A DNA stretch of 13,563 nt, from assembly GCF_001279725.1 (NCBI RefSeq), contig NZ_LGDE01000018.1, forward strand, positions 1 through 13,563, given 5' to 3'. Source of the stretch: Streptomyces sp. WM4235 (GTDB taxonomy: Bacteria > Actinomycetota > Actinomycetes > Streptomycetales > Streptomycetaceae). The stretch's first letter is position 1, and the number at the start of each line of letters is the position of its first letter. Under the pieces are notes generated by a model that was not told where the DNA came from, ran no database searches, and was given only the letters and a program-made list of their open reading frames with translations. A program made the translations under genes and the position numbers. Shown piece after piece: positions 1-7,241 of the stretch.

Positions 1-615
1 GAGCACGATCAGCGCGATGATCGCGAAGGGCACGCCGACGTAGAAGCACCAGCGCCAGCCGAGCCAGTCGGTGTCGGTGATGACGCCGCCGAGGAGCGGT
101 CCGCCGACGGTGGCGACGGCGAAGGTCGCGCCGAGGTAGCCGCTGTAGCGGCCGCGCTCGCGCGGGGAGATCATCGCGGCCATCACGATCTGCGCGAGGG
201 CGGACAGGCCGCCGACGCCGATGCCCTGGACCACGCGGCAGGCGATGAGCATCCCCGCGTTCTGGGACAGGCCGGCGGCGGCCGATCCCAGTACGTAGAT
301 GACCAGGGCTATCTGGACGAGCGCCTTCTTGCTGTACAGGTCGGAGAGCTTGCCCCACAGGGGGGTGGCGGCCGTCATGGAGAGCAGTGCGGCGGTGACG
401 ACCCAGGTGTAGGCGGACTGGCCGCCGCCCAGGTCGCCGATGATCTCGGGCAGGGCGTTGGAGACGATCGTCGACGACAGGATCGCGACGAACATGCCGA
501 GCAACAGCCCGGAGAGCGCCTCCATGATCTGCCGGTGCGTCATCGGTGCGCCGTCGTGGCCGCCTCCGTGCTTGGCGTGAGAGCCCCGCACACCGGCTGG
601 TGTGGTCGTTGCCAT
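1..615 (-). CDS. DHA2-type MFS drug efflux transporter, N-terminal part (truncated by window edge)
   Basis: Only the first 205 codons lie in the window; the frame is open to base 1. The protein is a major facilitator superfamily proton antiporter of the EmrB/QacA (DHA2, usually 14-helix) type, acting in the cytoplasmic membrane to export drugs or metabolites. Visible motifs are the loop 2-3 motif A (GKLSDLYSKK, residues 88-97), motif B in helix 4 (RVVQGIGVGG, 127-136) and the antiporter motif C in helix 5 (GGPLLGG, 171-177). A hydrophilic Gly/His-rich N-terminus of about 28 residues precedes helix 1. The ATG at 615 has AGGAAG a few bases upstream. It lies 36 nt downstream of a marR gene on the same strand, so the two are probably one operon repressed by that MarR. 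The substrate is unknown. The family call is firm from motifs. Confidence 0.93.
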   Translation of the reverse strand, partial: MATTTPAGVRGSHAKHGGGHDGAPMTHRQIMEALSGLLLGMFVAILSSTIVSNALPEIIGDLGGGQSAYTWVVTAALLSMTAATPLWGKLSDLYSKKALVQIALVIYVLGSAAAGLSQNAGMLIACRVVQGIGVGGLSALAQIVMAAMISPRERGRYSGYLGATFAVATVGGPLLGGVITDTDWLGWRWCFYVGVPFAIIALIVL

Positions 616-651
616 GGGCTTCCTAACGTTCTACGTGCGGTGTACGGGTGA

Positions 652-1113
652 TCAGTTCGGTCGTGTGCGGTGCACGCCGCCGGAGCGGCAGTCACCGAAG
701 CTCTCGCGCAGCCGGGACATGAGCCGGACGAGCCGGCCCACCTCCTCGTCGGACCAGTCGCTCAACCGATCGGCGAGCAACTGAGAGGAGCGTCGGGAGA
801 GCTCGTCGAGCTGTTCCCCTCCGGCGGCGGTGAGGTGCAGGATGCGTGAGCGCTTGTCGGCCGGGTCGGGGCGCCGTTCGATCCAGCCCCGGTCCGCGAC
901 GTGTGCGACGTGTCGGCTGGTGACGGACATGTCCACGGAGAGCAGCTCGGCGAGCCTGCTCATGCGCATGTCCCCGTGCCGGCCGAGAAGGTGCAGCACG
1001 GCGGCGGATCCGGCCGGGCAGTCCTGGGGCAGGATCCGCCCCAGGTCCCTCTTGACGGCGCCGATGGCACTGAGCTCGCGAGCCAATTCCTCGTACTGCG
1101 CCCGCTCTGCCAT
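652..1113 (-). CDS. MarR-family transcriptional regulator
   Basis: The 153-aa product has the size and layout of MarR repressors: an N-terminal helix, a winged helix-turn-helix at about residues 35-97 (recognition region around LAELLSVDMSVTSRHV), a basic wing reading DPADKRSR (83-90), and C-terminal dimerisation helices. Such proteins bind DNA as dimers and release it on binding phenolic or drug-like ligands. The ATG at 1113 has an excellent AGGAGG ribosome site 6 nt upstream. The next gene, 36 nt downstream, is a DHA2 exporter, the classic MarR-efflux pairing. Two copies of TTGC-N5-GCAA upstream (1130-1142 and 1159-1171) are the likely autoregulatory operators. Cys32 and Cys141 are present, but nothing shows redox sensing. 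The ligand is unknown. Confidence 0.93.
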   Translation of the reverse strand: MAERAQYEELARELSAIGAVKRDLGRILPQDCPAGSAAVLHLLGRHGDMRMSRLAELLSVDMSVTSRHVAHVADRGWIERRPDPADKRSRILHLTAAGGEQLDELSRRSSQLLADRLSDWSDEEVGRLVRLMSRLRESFGDCRSGGVHRTRPN

Positions 1114-1129
1114 CGCACCTCCTGCATCG

Positions 1130-1171
1130 TTGCTTCAGGCAACCGTAAAAGTGGTTGGTTGCTCCACGCAA
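1130..1171 (-). promoter_or_regulatory. Paired palindromic operators upstream of marR
   Basis: Two 13-bp inverted repeats, TTGCTTCAGGCAA (1130-1142) and TTGCTCCACGCAA (1159-1171), share the pattern TTGC-N5-GCAA and agree at 11 of 13 bases. Their centres are 29 bp apart, close to three helical turns. They lie 17-58 bp upstream of the marR start codon. MarR dimers typically bind palindromes of this size near their own promoter, so these are inferred to be self-recognised operators controlling marR and the exporter. A -10/-35 pair is not clear; TTGTCA at about 1200-1205 on the minus strand is a weak -35 candidate. Confidence 0.6.
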
Positions 1172-1461
1172 ACCGGGAGGGATGTATTGAGCTAAAAAGT
1201 TGACAAAGGCAAGCATTGGCGAACGTAAACCCGCAGGTGGGCGGCTTCGAGGCCCGGGGCGGCGGCAGGGGTGACCATTCGGCAGGCAATCCGATGATCA
1301 CGCTGCGCAGTCGCGAGGTTCCCGTGCCGCTCCACCGCGGCGTCGACGGTCGCGGTGTTGCCCCCGCAAAGAGGGCGACGCCCGACCGGGGCGCGTGCGG
1401 CGCCTCGGTCGAGCGTCGTCCCCGGGCGGGGCCCGGGTGGCCGGGTGGGGCCGGTCGTCGG
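1172..1461. other. Intergenic region between chitinase end and marR promoter
   Basis: No ORF here looks like a gene on either strand. The left operators of marR adjoin it (before 1172), an AT-richer patch at about 1185-1220 may hold the marR promoter, and a GC hairpin at 1421-1437 lies just past the chitinase stop. The rest shows nothing recognisable. Confidence 0.6.
1421..1437 (-). terminator. Hairpin downstream of chitinase
   Basis: CCCGGGC, a 3-nt loop, then GCCCGGG makes a perfect 7-bp GC stem 25 nt beyond the chitinase stop codon. There is no U-tract, which is common for actinomycete terminators. The position fits a terminator, but in such GC-rich DNA the stem alone is modest evidence. 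Confidence 0.4.
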
Positions 1462-2541
1462 TCAGCGGCCCTGGATCGCCTTGACGTTGTTTCCGAAGGT
1501 CCAGTTCCTGGCGCCGTCCCAGTTCACGGACCAGGTCATCAGGCCCTTCAGGCCGTTCCCGTACTTGTTCCAGGCCTGCGCCACCAGGGTCGGGGTCATG
1601 TGACCGCCGCCCGCGCCCGGCTGGGCCGGGAGTCCGGGGACCTGCTTGTCGTACGGGACCTTGATGGTGGTGCCCTGGATGACGAGACCCTTGTTCAGGC
1701 AGTCGGTCTGCGCCGTGAAGCCCTGCACGGTGCCCGCGGAGTAGGAATCGCCCGAGCAGCCGTACATGCTGCCGTTGTAGTACTGCATGTTCAGCCACCA
1801 CAGGCGGCCGTTGTCCGCGTACTTCTTCACGATGGGGAGATAGGCGCCCCAGATCGAGCCGTACGCCACGCTGCCGCCGGTGACGTAGGCCGTCTCGGGT
1901 GCCATCGTGAGGCCGAAGTTCGAGGGCATTCGGGCGAGCACGCCGTCGATGATGCGGATGAGGTTGGCCTGCGAGGCCGACAGCGTGGTGATGCTTCCGC
2001 TGCCGACGAGGCCGGTCTCGATGTCGATGTCGATGCCGTCGAAGTTGTACTTCTGCAGGATCGGCACGACCGTCGCGACGAACCGGTCGGCGACTGCGGC
2101 GGAGCTGAGGTCGATGCCCGCCGCCGCGCCGCCGATGGACATCAGGATGGTCTGGCCGGAGGCCTTGGCCTGGCACATCTCGGTCGGCGTGGCCACCTTC
2201 ACCGTGGAGTCCATCCCGTCCTCCCACAGGACGGTGCCGTCCGAGCGGATGACCGGGAACGCGGCGTTGATCACGTTGTAGCCGTGACTCCGGATGCGGC
2301 TGTCGGTGATCGGGATCCAACCGAGCGGCGGGTGCACGCCGTTGGCGGCCCCGTCCCAGTTCTCCCAGTAGCCCTGTAGGACCTTTCCCGCGGGCCTCGA
2401 CTTGACGGCGCAGGTGTCGGCCGGCGGGGCCGGGTCCGAGGTGGAGGCCGGGGTGGAGGCCGGGGTGGCCGCGATCAGGCTCGGTAAGGCGAGGGCGGTG
2501 GCCAGGCCGGCCAACAACAGGCGTGTACCGCGAGAGAGCAT
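1462..2541 (-). CDS. Secreted glycoside hydrolase family 18 chitinase
   Basis: The 359-aa product hydrolyses beta-1,4-GlcNAc polymers outside the cell. A Sec-type signal peptide covers about residues 1-27 (MLSRGTR, then a Leu/Ala-rich core), followed by a Pro/Ser/Thr linker to about 43 and a GH18 barrel from GYWENW (57) to the end. The catalytic DxxDxDxE signature reads DGIDIDIE (168-175), making Glu175 the proton donor. SIGG (135-138), QYYN (253-256) and MTWSVNWD (335-342) are further family motifs. No chitin-binding or Fn3 domain is present. The ATG at 2541 is preferred over longer starts because it begins the signal peptide and follows an AGGAGG site. Residue 19 is a TTA codon, so translation probably needs the bldA tRNA. 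A dre-containing promoter lies upstream. The family is certain; the numbered chi paralogue is not. Confidence 0.95.
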   Translation of the reverse strand: MLSRGTRLLLAGLATALALPSLIAATPASTPASTSDPAPPADTCAVKSRPAGKVLQGYWENWDGAANGVHPPLGWIPITDSRIRSHGYNVINAAFPVIRSDGTVLWEDGMDSTVKVATPTEMCQAKASGQTILMSIGGAAAGIDLSSAAVADRFVATVVPILQKYNFDGIDIDIETGLVGSGSITTLSASQANLIRIIDGVLARMPSNFGLTMAPETAYVTGGSVAYGSIWGAYLPIVKKYADNGRLWWLNMQYYNGSMYGCSGDSYSAGTVQGFTAQTDCLNKGLVIQGTTIKVPYDKQVPGLPAQPGAGGGHMTPTLVAQAWNKYGNGLKGLMTWSVNWDGARNWTFGNNVKAIQGR

Positions 2542-2591
2542 GGTGAGGTGCCTCCTGGACTGTGGGGAACCCGGGGAGGTGCGTGGGGTGG

Positions 2592-2641
2592 TGGACCAGA
2601 CGGTAGGGAGGCCCCGACCGACGGTCAATAGGTCTGGACCA
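2592..2641 (-). promoter_or_regulatory. Chitinase promoter with DasR-type (dre) elements
   Basis: Read on the minus strand, TGGTCCAGACCT (2641-2630) matches the TGGTCNAGACC core of Streptomyces chitinase direct repeats and DasR sites. One base later comes TTGACC (2628-2623), then a 17-bp spacer and TACCGT (2605-2600), a good housekeeping sigma -35/-10 pair. A second, degenerate dre-like stretch (2592-2603) overlaps the -10. In Streptomyces, DasR represses chi genes through such sites until GlcN-6-P releases it. The sequence match and promoter spacing are seen directly; DasR control is inferred. Confidence 0.75.
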
Positions 2642-2851
2642 AGTCCCCTGTCGGCGTGGGGGTGTTCAGCAAGGGCGGGAACAGGACATTCCGATTGCCG
2701 TGCCCGCAACTTCGCTCAAAACCGGTTAAGTTGACCTCCCGTCCGGAGCGTCATCGACGCGCGACACACCGTGCGCACGCACGCCCGACGGGAGCGACCC
2801 CGTCCCGGGGAGGGCGAGTCGCGAGCGGAGACCCGAGAGACAGAAACAGGC
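2642..2851. other. Intergenic region between the divergent chitinase and PAS-LuxR genes
   Basis: With the chitinase promoter, the gene-free gap spans about 310 bp. The right part must hold the regulator's promoter. A TTGACC at 2731-2736 is a candidate -35 on the plus strand, but no good -10 lies 16-18 bp further on. A perfect palindrome AACCGGTT (2720-2727) sits just upstream of it. Nothing else is recognised. Confidence 0.45.
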
Positions 2852-3937
2852 ATGTACGCGAAGAACGAGCACGGGCAGGTACGGCCGGCGGCCGGCGGGG
2901 GCGGGGAGCCGGCACGAGGAGGCGAGTTCGCGCGGGGCGCGGGAGGCGACCGGGACGTTCCCGAAGCCGCGCGATGGTTCGAGGCCCTCGCCGCGTACGC
3001 CCCCGCGCCCGCCTTCATCCGCGACGGACAAGGCCGGTACCTGTGGGTGAACGCCGCCTACGCCCACCTCTACCGCATGGAGTCGCACGCCGTGGTCGGC
3101 CGGACCGTGGAGGAGATCGACGCCCCCGACGACGCCGCCATGTTCCGGGCCCTGGACCGCGAGGTGCTGTCGTCCCGCCGGCCGGTCCGCCACACCCTCG
3201 TCTTCCGGCACCCCGACGGGACACCCCGCCAGGTCACCGGGCACCGATTCGTCCTGGACCACGGCCGGGGCCTGCGCGTGGGCGGGATCTACACCGACGT
3301 CACCGACCAGGCAAGGGCGCTGGAGGACAAGGCCGTCGCCGCCGAGGAACTCCACGCCCTGTGGGAGCGCTCGGGGCTGGCCATCGTGACCCTGGACCTG
3401 CGCGGCCGGATACAGCGGGTCAGCGGGGGAGTCGCGGAACTGCTCGGGGGCGACCGCGCCTCCCTGGAGGGCACCCGCGCCCTCGGACACCTGCGCGGTG
3501 ACGCCCGGACGGTGCGGCGCGCGTGGGTGGACCTGGTCGCCGGAAAGGCGTCCCGGCGCACGTGTTCCGTGGTCTGCGCCACGGCCTCGGGCGAGAGCAA
3601 GGTCCTGCGGGCCGATCTCGCGGTGGTCAGACGCCAGGGTGCTCCCGACCGGGTCTCTGCCGTACTGACCTCGCTGAGCGTCGGGTTCGACGCGCCCGCC
3701 CGGGTGAGCCCCGTGCAACTGCGGGTCCTCGCCCTGATGGCGGCCGGCCGGTCCAACGGAGCCATCGCCACCGACCTGGGACTCTCCCGCCAGGCGCTGG
3801 ACTACCACCTGCGCCGACTGCGCGGAGCACTCGACGCGGAATCACGCCCCGCCCTGGTGGCCCGCGCCTACACCCTCGGCATCCTCGACACGGGGGTGTG
3901 GCCCCCGCGCGCCACCGTCCCGCCCTGTCAGGGCTGA
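2852..3937 (+). CDS. PAS-PAS-LuxR transcriptional regulator
   Basis: The 361-aa protein has a disordered Gly/Arg-rich N-terminus (1-40), a PAS fold at about 42-155 (PAPAFIRDGQGRYLWVNAAY, then the closing GIYTDVTDQ), a second PAS-like segment at about 166-275 (SGLAIVTLDLRGRIQRVSGG), and a C-terminal LuxR/GerE helix-turn-helix at about 284-347 (SPVQLRVLALMAAGRSNGAI, then LSRQALDYHLRRLRGAL). It is probably a cytoplasmic regulator sensing a small ligand or cofactor; no haem or flavin motif can be assigned. The ATG at 2852 was chosen because translation from an earlier GTG (2771) adds only low-complexity basic residues; neither start has a strong ribosome site. Its stop overlaps the stop of the convergent MFS gene by 10 bp, so it may regulate that operon. 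Confidence 0.85.
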   Translation: MYAKNEHGQVRPAAGGGGEPARGGEFARGAGGDRDVPEAARWFEALAAYAPAPAFIRDGQGRYLWVNAAYAHLYRMESHAVVGRTVEEIDAPDDAAMFRALDREVLSSRRPVRHTLVFRHPDGTPRQVTGHRFVLDHGRGLRVGGIYTDVTDQARALEDKAVAAEELHALWERSGLAIVTLDLRGRIQRVSGGVAELLGGDRASLEGTRALGHLRGDARTVRRAWVDLVAGKASRRTCSVVCATASGESKVLRADLAVVRRQGAPDRVSAVLTSLSVGFDAPARVSPVQLRVLALMAAGRSNGAIATDLGLSRQALDYHLRRLRGALDAESRPALVARAYTLGILDTGVWPPRATVPPCQG

Positions 3938-5193
3938 CCGACGGCCTGCCGCACCCCGTCACGACGCAGCCGCCGCAGGACGACGCCCACGACGAGCAGC
4001 AGCAGGCAGGTGCCCACCGCCGCGTGCACGAGGAGCGCGTCCAGGCGGTCCGCCGCCAGGTAGGCGCCGACGGCCAGCGCCACCAGCGCGCACACGCCGC
4101 GGTCGATGATGGACTCCACCGACAGCAGGGTCGCCCGGTACGGGGTCGGCGGGATGGCCGCGTTGATCAGGTTGCGTTGCACCGGGTACGCCAGGCCCGC
4201 CGCGGCGGCGAACACGCACAGCCACACGATCGTGCCCAGCGCCCCCGACAGGGTGGTGGCCGCGAGAGTGAGCGCCATGACCACGCTCAGCACGGTCACC
4301 ACCGAGGTGTCGGAGAGCCTGCCGCGCAACCAGCCGGTCCGGGCCGATCCGACGGCCTCCGCGACCGTCATCGCCGACAGCACCGCACCGTGATCGGCGA
4401 CGGGGAGGTCCTTCTCCAGCAGCAGCGGTTGGAAGAGGTTGACCTGGCAGATGCGCGCGAGCGTGAAGATGGCCACGCCCTGCACCATCAGCGGTCCGAG
4501 CGACCGCGAGGTCCCGAGCACCTTCAGGGCCTGGCGGGCCGAGTCGAGGAGCCCGACGCGTTCCGCCGGCGGCCGCGTTCCACCGTGTCGTTCCGCGATG
4601 GCGGGGAGCGCCGCGGCGCAGGCCAGCGAGCCGAGCGTGGAGAGCGCGGTCAGCACGTACGGGGCCTCGTGCCAGACGTGCATCAGGACGCCGACCAGTG
4701 GCCAGCAGGCGATCTTCGCCCACAGGCCGAGCGCCCGGGCGGTCCCCTCGGCCTGGACGTAGTGCTCTCCCGCACCGTGCTCGTGCAGGTACTCGTACAG
4801 GTACGCGCTGGACGCCCCGGAGACCAGCGAGCGGGCGGCGGCGATGGCCAGGAAGTGCGCCATGAAGCCCACGAAGGAGGGCCAGGCGACCGGGACCAGG
4901 TTCGCCGCCGTCATCACCGCCGCCCCGAGCTGCATGCAACGGCGCTGTCCGATGCGGTCGGCGATGAAGCCGGTGGGTATCTCCAGCAGGCAGAACGCCA
5001 CGTAGTAGACGCTCTGGATGCCGAAGATCTGGCTGTCCGAGAGACCCGCCTGCTTCTGGTACTGGTAGAAGACCGGCATCCACCACAGCAGGTTGAACAG
5101 GAGCTGGAAGCCGTTGTTCAGGCGGATCACACGGAGCACCGCGGCGGGCGGGCGGACGCGGCGTTTCACGCGCGCACGCAGGGAGAGGGGCAT
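3928..5193 (-). CDS. MFS transporter, last gene of ATP-grasp/phosphotransferase operon
   Basis: This 421-aa, roughly 12-helix major facilitator superfamily protein is of normal length for a drug or metabolite exporter. Motif A is visible as GFIADRIGQRR (75-85) after helix 2, preceded by LLEIPTG (69-75). A basic N-terminus (RARVKRRVR) faces the cytoplasm. The ATG at 5193 is preceded by GAAGG about 8 nt upstream. It begins 47 nt after the phosphotransferase gene on the same strand, so it is co-transcribed and is the natural exporter of whatever the two upstream enzymes make. Import cannot be excluded. Its last 10 bases overlap the convergent regulator's stop, and no terminator lies between them. 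Confidence 0.9.
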   Translation of the reverse strand: MPLSLRARVKRRVRPPAAVLRVIRLNNGFQLLFNLLWWMPVFYQYQKQAGLSDSQIFGIQSVYYVAFCLLEIPTGFIADRIGQRRCMQLGAAVMTAANLVPVAWPSFVGFMAHFLAIAAARSLVSGASSAYLYEYLHEHGAGEHYVQAEGTARALGLWAKIACWPLVGVLMHVWHEAPYVLTALSTLGSLACAAALPAIAERHGGTRPPAERVGLLDSARQALKVLGTSRSLGPLMVQGVAIFTLARICQVNLFQPLLLEKDLPVADHGAVLSAMTVAEAVGSARTGWLRGRLSDTSVVTVLSVVMALTLAATTLSGALGTIVWLCVFAAAAGLAYPVQRNLINAAIPPTPYRATLLSVESIIDRGVCALVALAVGAYLAADRLDALLVHAAVGTCLLLLVVGVVLRRLRRDGVRQAVGQP

Positions 5194-5240
5194 GGGAGTG
5201 ACCTTCGGAAGGGGCGGAACGCGGGGGAGTGCGGGCGGAT

Positions 5241-7241
5241 TCAGGCGCTGTAGGGCCTGAGTTGGAGGATGTGGAGCGCGCCTCCCGGCCCGAGCAGCCA
5301 TTCGACGTCGAGCGGTCCGGCGAAGGTGTAGTCCGCGGCGAAATGGGACTGGAGCAGGCGGCCCGCGAGCGCCAACCGGCCCAGATGGGCCTGCGTCTCC
5401 AGGTCCAGGTCCTGCTCGGCCGCCCCGAGCGAGAGCGTGCGACCGCCGCCCTCGACGGTGTTGTACAGGTACTGCAGGGGCATCGTCCGGCCGTCGACCA
5501 CGTCGGCCGTGGAACCGTGCGCACAGTTGAGGTAGACGTTCCGGAAGTCGGCCCGGTTGGTCGGATTGCAGGTCACCATGACGCCTCCGAGCGGGGACGG
5601 CTCGTAGCGCTGGACGATCACCCCCATGTAGGTGTCGTCCAGCGAGATGCCGGCCTGATGGCGCAGCCGCACGCTGCGCGGGGACAGCAGCGAGGCCCAC
5701 ACCTGACGGATCGCGTCCAACAGCCCCGGCAGATCGGTGACCTTGGTGTGGGACTCGTAGATGCCGGCGGCGGAGAAGCCCGGCAGGTCCTCGGCGTTCG
5801 ACGAGGACCGCACGGCGAAGCGACTCGTGCCCGCCAGGTGCTCGACCAACCGGGCGTCCAGGGCGCGCACCAGGTCCTCGGGCACGGGGAGGGTGCGCAC
5901 CAGGTGCTGCAATTGGACGCAGACCGTGTCCACGGCGTCCATGGCGTTCAGCTCCAGGGCCATCTTCAGCTTGCCGATGCTCTGCTGCACGGCGGGCGAG
6001 GAGTCCAGGAAGCGTTGTTGGACGGAGAACGGCACGGCGATCCCCGCCGGTGCCTGGACGTGCCGGGCCAGGAACTCCCCGGCGTACTGGGCGAGATCGC
6101 CGTCGACGGGCATCCGCAGCCGGGCAGCGAGGTGACCGAGCAGATCGGCTCGGGGCGGGCGCGGCACGGAGTAGTAGCCGGTCAGTCGGCCGGAGCCGTG
6201 ACGCAGTACGTGGTGCAGCTCGCCCAGGTTGGCCGCCTTCGTGCCGTACCGGTTCCGGTCGCGGGCACGCAACGCGGACAGCGGCACGAGCGGTACGTCC
6301 GTCACGTGCGGGGCGTCGAGCCGGACCCGCTGCGTGTGCCAGGTCGGTTCCGCGAGGTCCGCCGGCTCCTCGGCGCGTTCGACGACGAAGTTCTCGGCGG
6401 TGACCTCGTAGCGGACCCAGGCGCCGTCCAGCTTCTCGTCGGCGATCGTGTCGAGGATGCCGCGGACGATGGCGTTGGGGATGCCCCAGCCGGCCGCCAG
6501 CATGTTGGTGTGCGACAGCGGGGTGGTGGGCAGGGCGTTGAGCAGCCCCGCGAGGCGCGGGATGTCGTCGGGGACGACCGGCATGGCAACGATGTCGTAC
6601 CAGGTCAGGTCCGCGCGCGCGGCCCGGTACTCCTCGCCGGAGGCGAAGGCGCGCAGCCGGCCGGTCGCCGAGGCGAGCGTCAACGGCACGAACGGCGCGG
6701 TCGCGAACAACGCGTGACCCCGGGCACGGGGCACCACGGTCTCGGGCACCGCCGCGAGGGCGTTCTCCTGCCCGTGGTTGGCCGGCTTGACCAGCAGTTC
6801 CAGCGCGGGATCCAGGTGGGCCCGCACGAAGGCGTGGAACTCGATCAGCAGGTCCGCTCCCATCGTGTCGGCCTCGGTGGTCTCCAGGACCATGAACGGC
6901 TCGTCCTGCTCCGGGCCTCCCCGGGAGTGCAGGGACAGCACGCCGAGCAGGAACCGTCGCTCGGGATCCTGGTACACGTCGTGGTTGAACCGGTCGAGCC
7001 GGGCGTCGAGTTCTTCCAGGGTCAGTCCCACGACCTCGGTGGCTATGTAGTTGACGTGGAAGGAGTGCACGGCGCTGTCCAAGACGTGCCAGAGGCCCTG
7101 CTCCCGGTCGACGACGACCTTCACGTACGGGTGCCCGCCCAGCACCCCGGCCAACTGCTCGAACAGGGGCAGGGTGAGCAGGGTGTCCACTGCGGCGCCC
7201 CGGGGGGACGGTACGGGTGTGGTGGTGCCGGCGTTCGTCAT
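5241..7241 (-). CDS. PEP/pyruvate-dikinase-like phosphotransferase with permuted His and ATP-binding domains
   Basis: The 666-aa protein has three parts. Residues 1-205 are an unassigned alpha/beta region. Residues about 210-290 look like a PEP-utiliser swivelling phosphohistidine domain: DIVAMPVVPDD, then LSHTNMLAAGWGIP, which aligns with the TSHAAIxAR..GIP signature and puts the phospho-accepting His at 244. Residues about 330-666 are a PPDK_N ATP-binding domain, starting YGTKAANLGEL (332-342), with FAVRSSSNAEDLPGFSAAG (475-493) and ending DVEWLL...ILQLRP (645-662). PEP synthase has ATP-His-PEP order; here His precedes ATP and there is no PEP barrel, as in plant glucan water dikinase. It presumably moves phosphate from ATP via His244 to an unknown acceptor. 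Its ATG overlaps the upstream ligase stop (ATGA), implying coupled translation. The domain calls are from motifs; the substrate is unknown. Confidence 0.85.
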   Translation of the reverse strand: MTNAGTTTPVPSPRGAAVDTLLTLPLFEQLAGVLGGHPYVKVVVDREQGLWHVLDSAVHSFHVNYIATEVVGLTLEELDARLDRFNHDVYQDPERRFLLGVLSLHSRGGPEQDEPFMVLETTEADTMGADLLIEFHAFVRAHLDPALELLVKPANHGQENALAAVPETVVPRARGHALFATAPFVPLTLASATGRLRAFASGEEYRAARADLTWYDIVAMPVVPDDIPRLAGLLNALPTTPLSHTNMLAAGWGIPNAIVRGILDTIADEKLDGAWVRYEVTAENFVVERAEEPADLAEPTWHTQRVRLDAPHVTDVPLVPLSALRARDRNRYGTKAANLGELHHVLRHGSGRLTGYYSVPRPPRADLLGHLAARLRMPVDGDLAQYAGEFLARHVQAPAGIAVPFSVQQRFLDSSPAVQQSIGKLKMALELNAMDAVDTVCVQLQHLVRTLPVPEDLVRALDARLVEHLAGTSRFAVRSSSNAEDLPGFSAAGIYESHTKVTDLPGLLDAIRQVWASLLSPRSVRLRHQAGISLDDTYMGVIVQRYEPSPLGGVMVTCNPTNRADFRNVYLNCAHGSTADVVDGRTMPLQYLYNTVEGGGRTLSLGAAEQDLDLETQAHLGRLALAGRLLQSHFAADYTFAGPLDVEWLLGPGGALHILQLRPYSA

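Noticed and set aside
1200..1228. Plus-strand promoter starting at TTGACA
   Set aside because: No TAnnnT lies at proper spacing and no plus-strand gene follows.
5241..7241. PEP synthase (ppsA) or starch-phosphorylating glucan water dikinase
   Set aside because: There is no PEP-binding barrel and no starch-binding domain; only the His-then-ATP order resembles the glucan enzyme, so neither name is justified.
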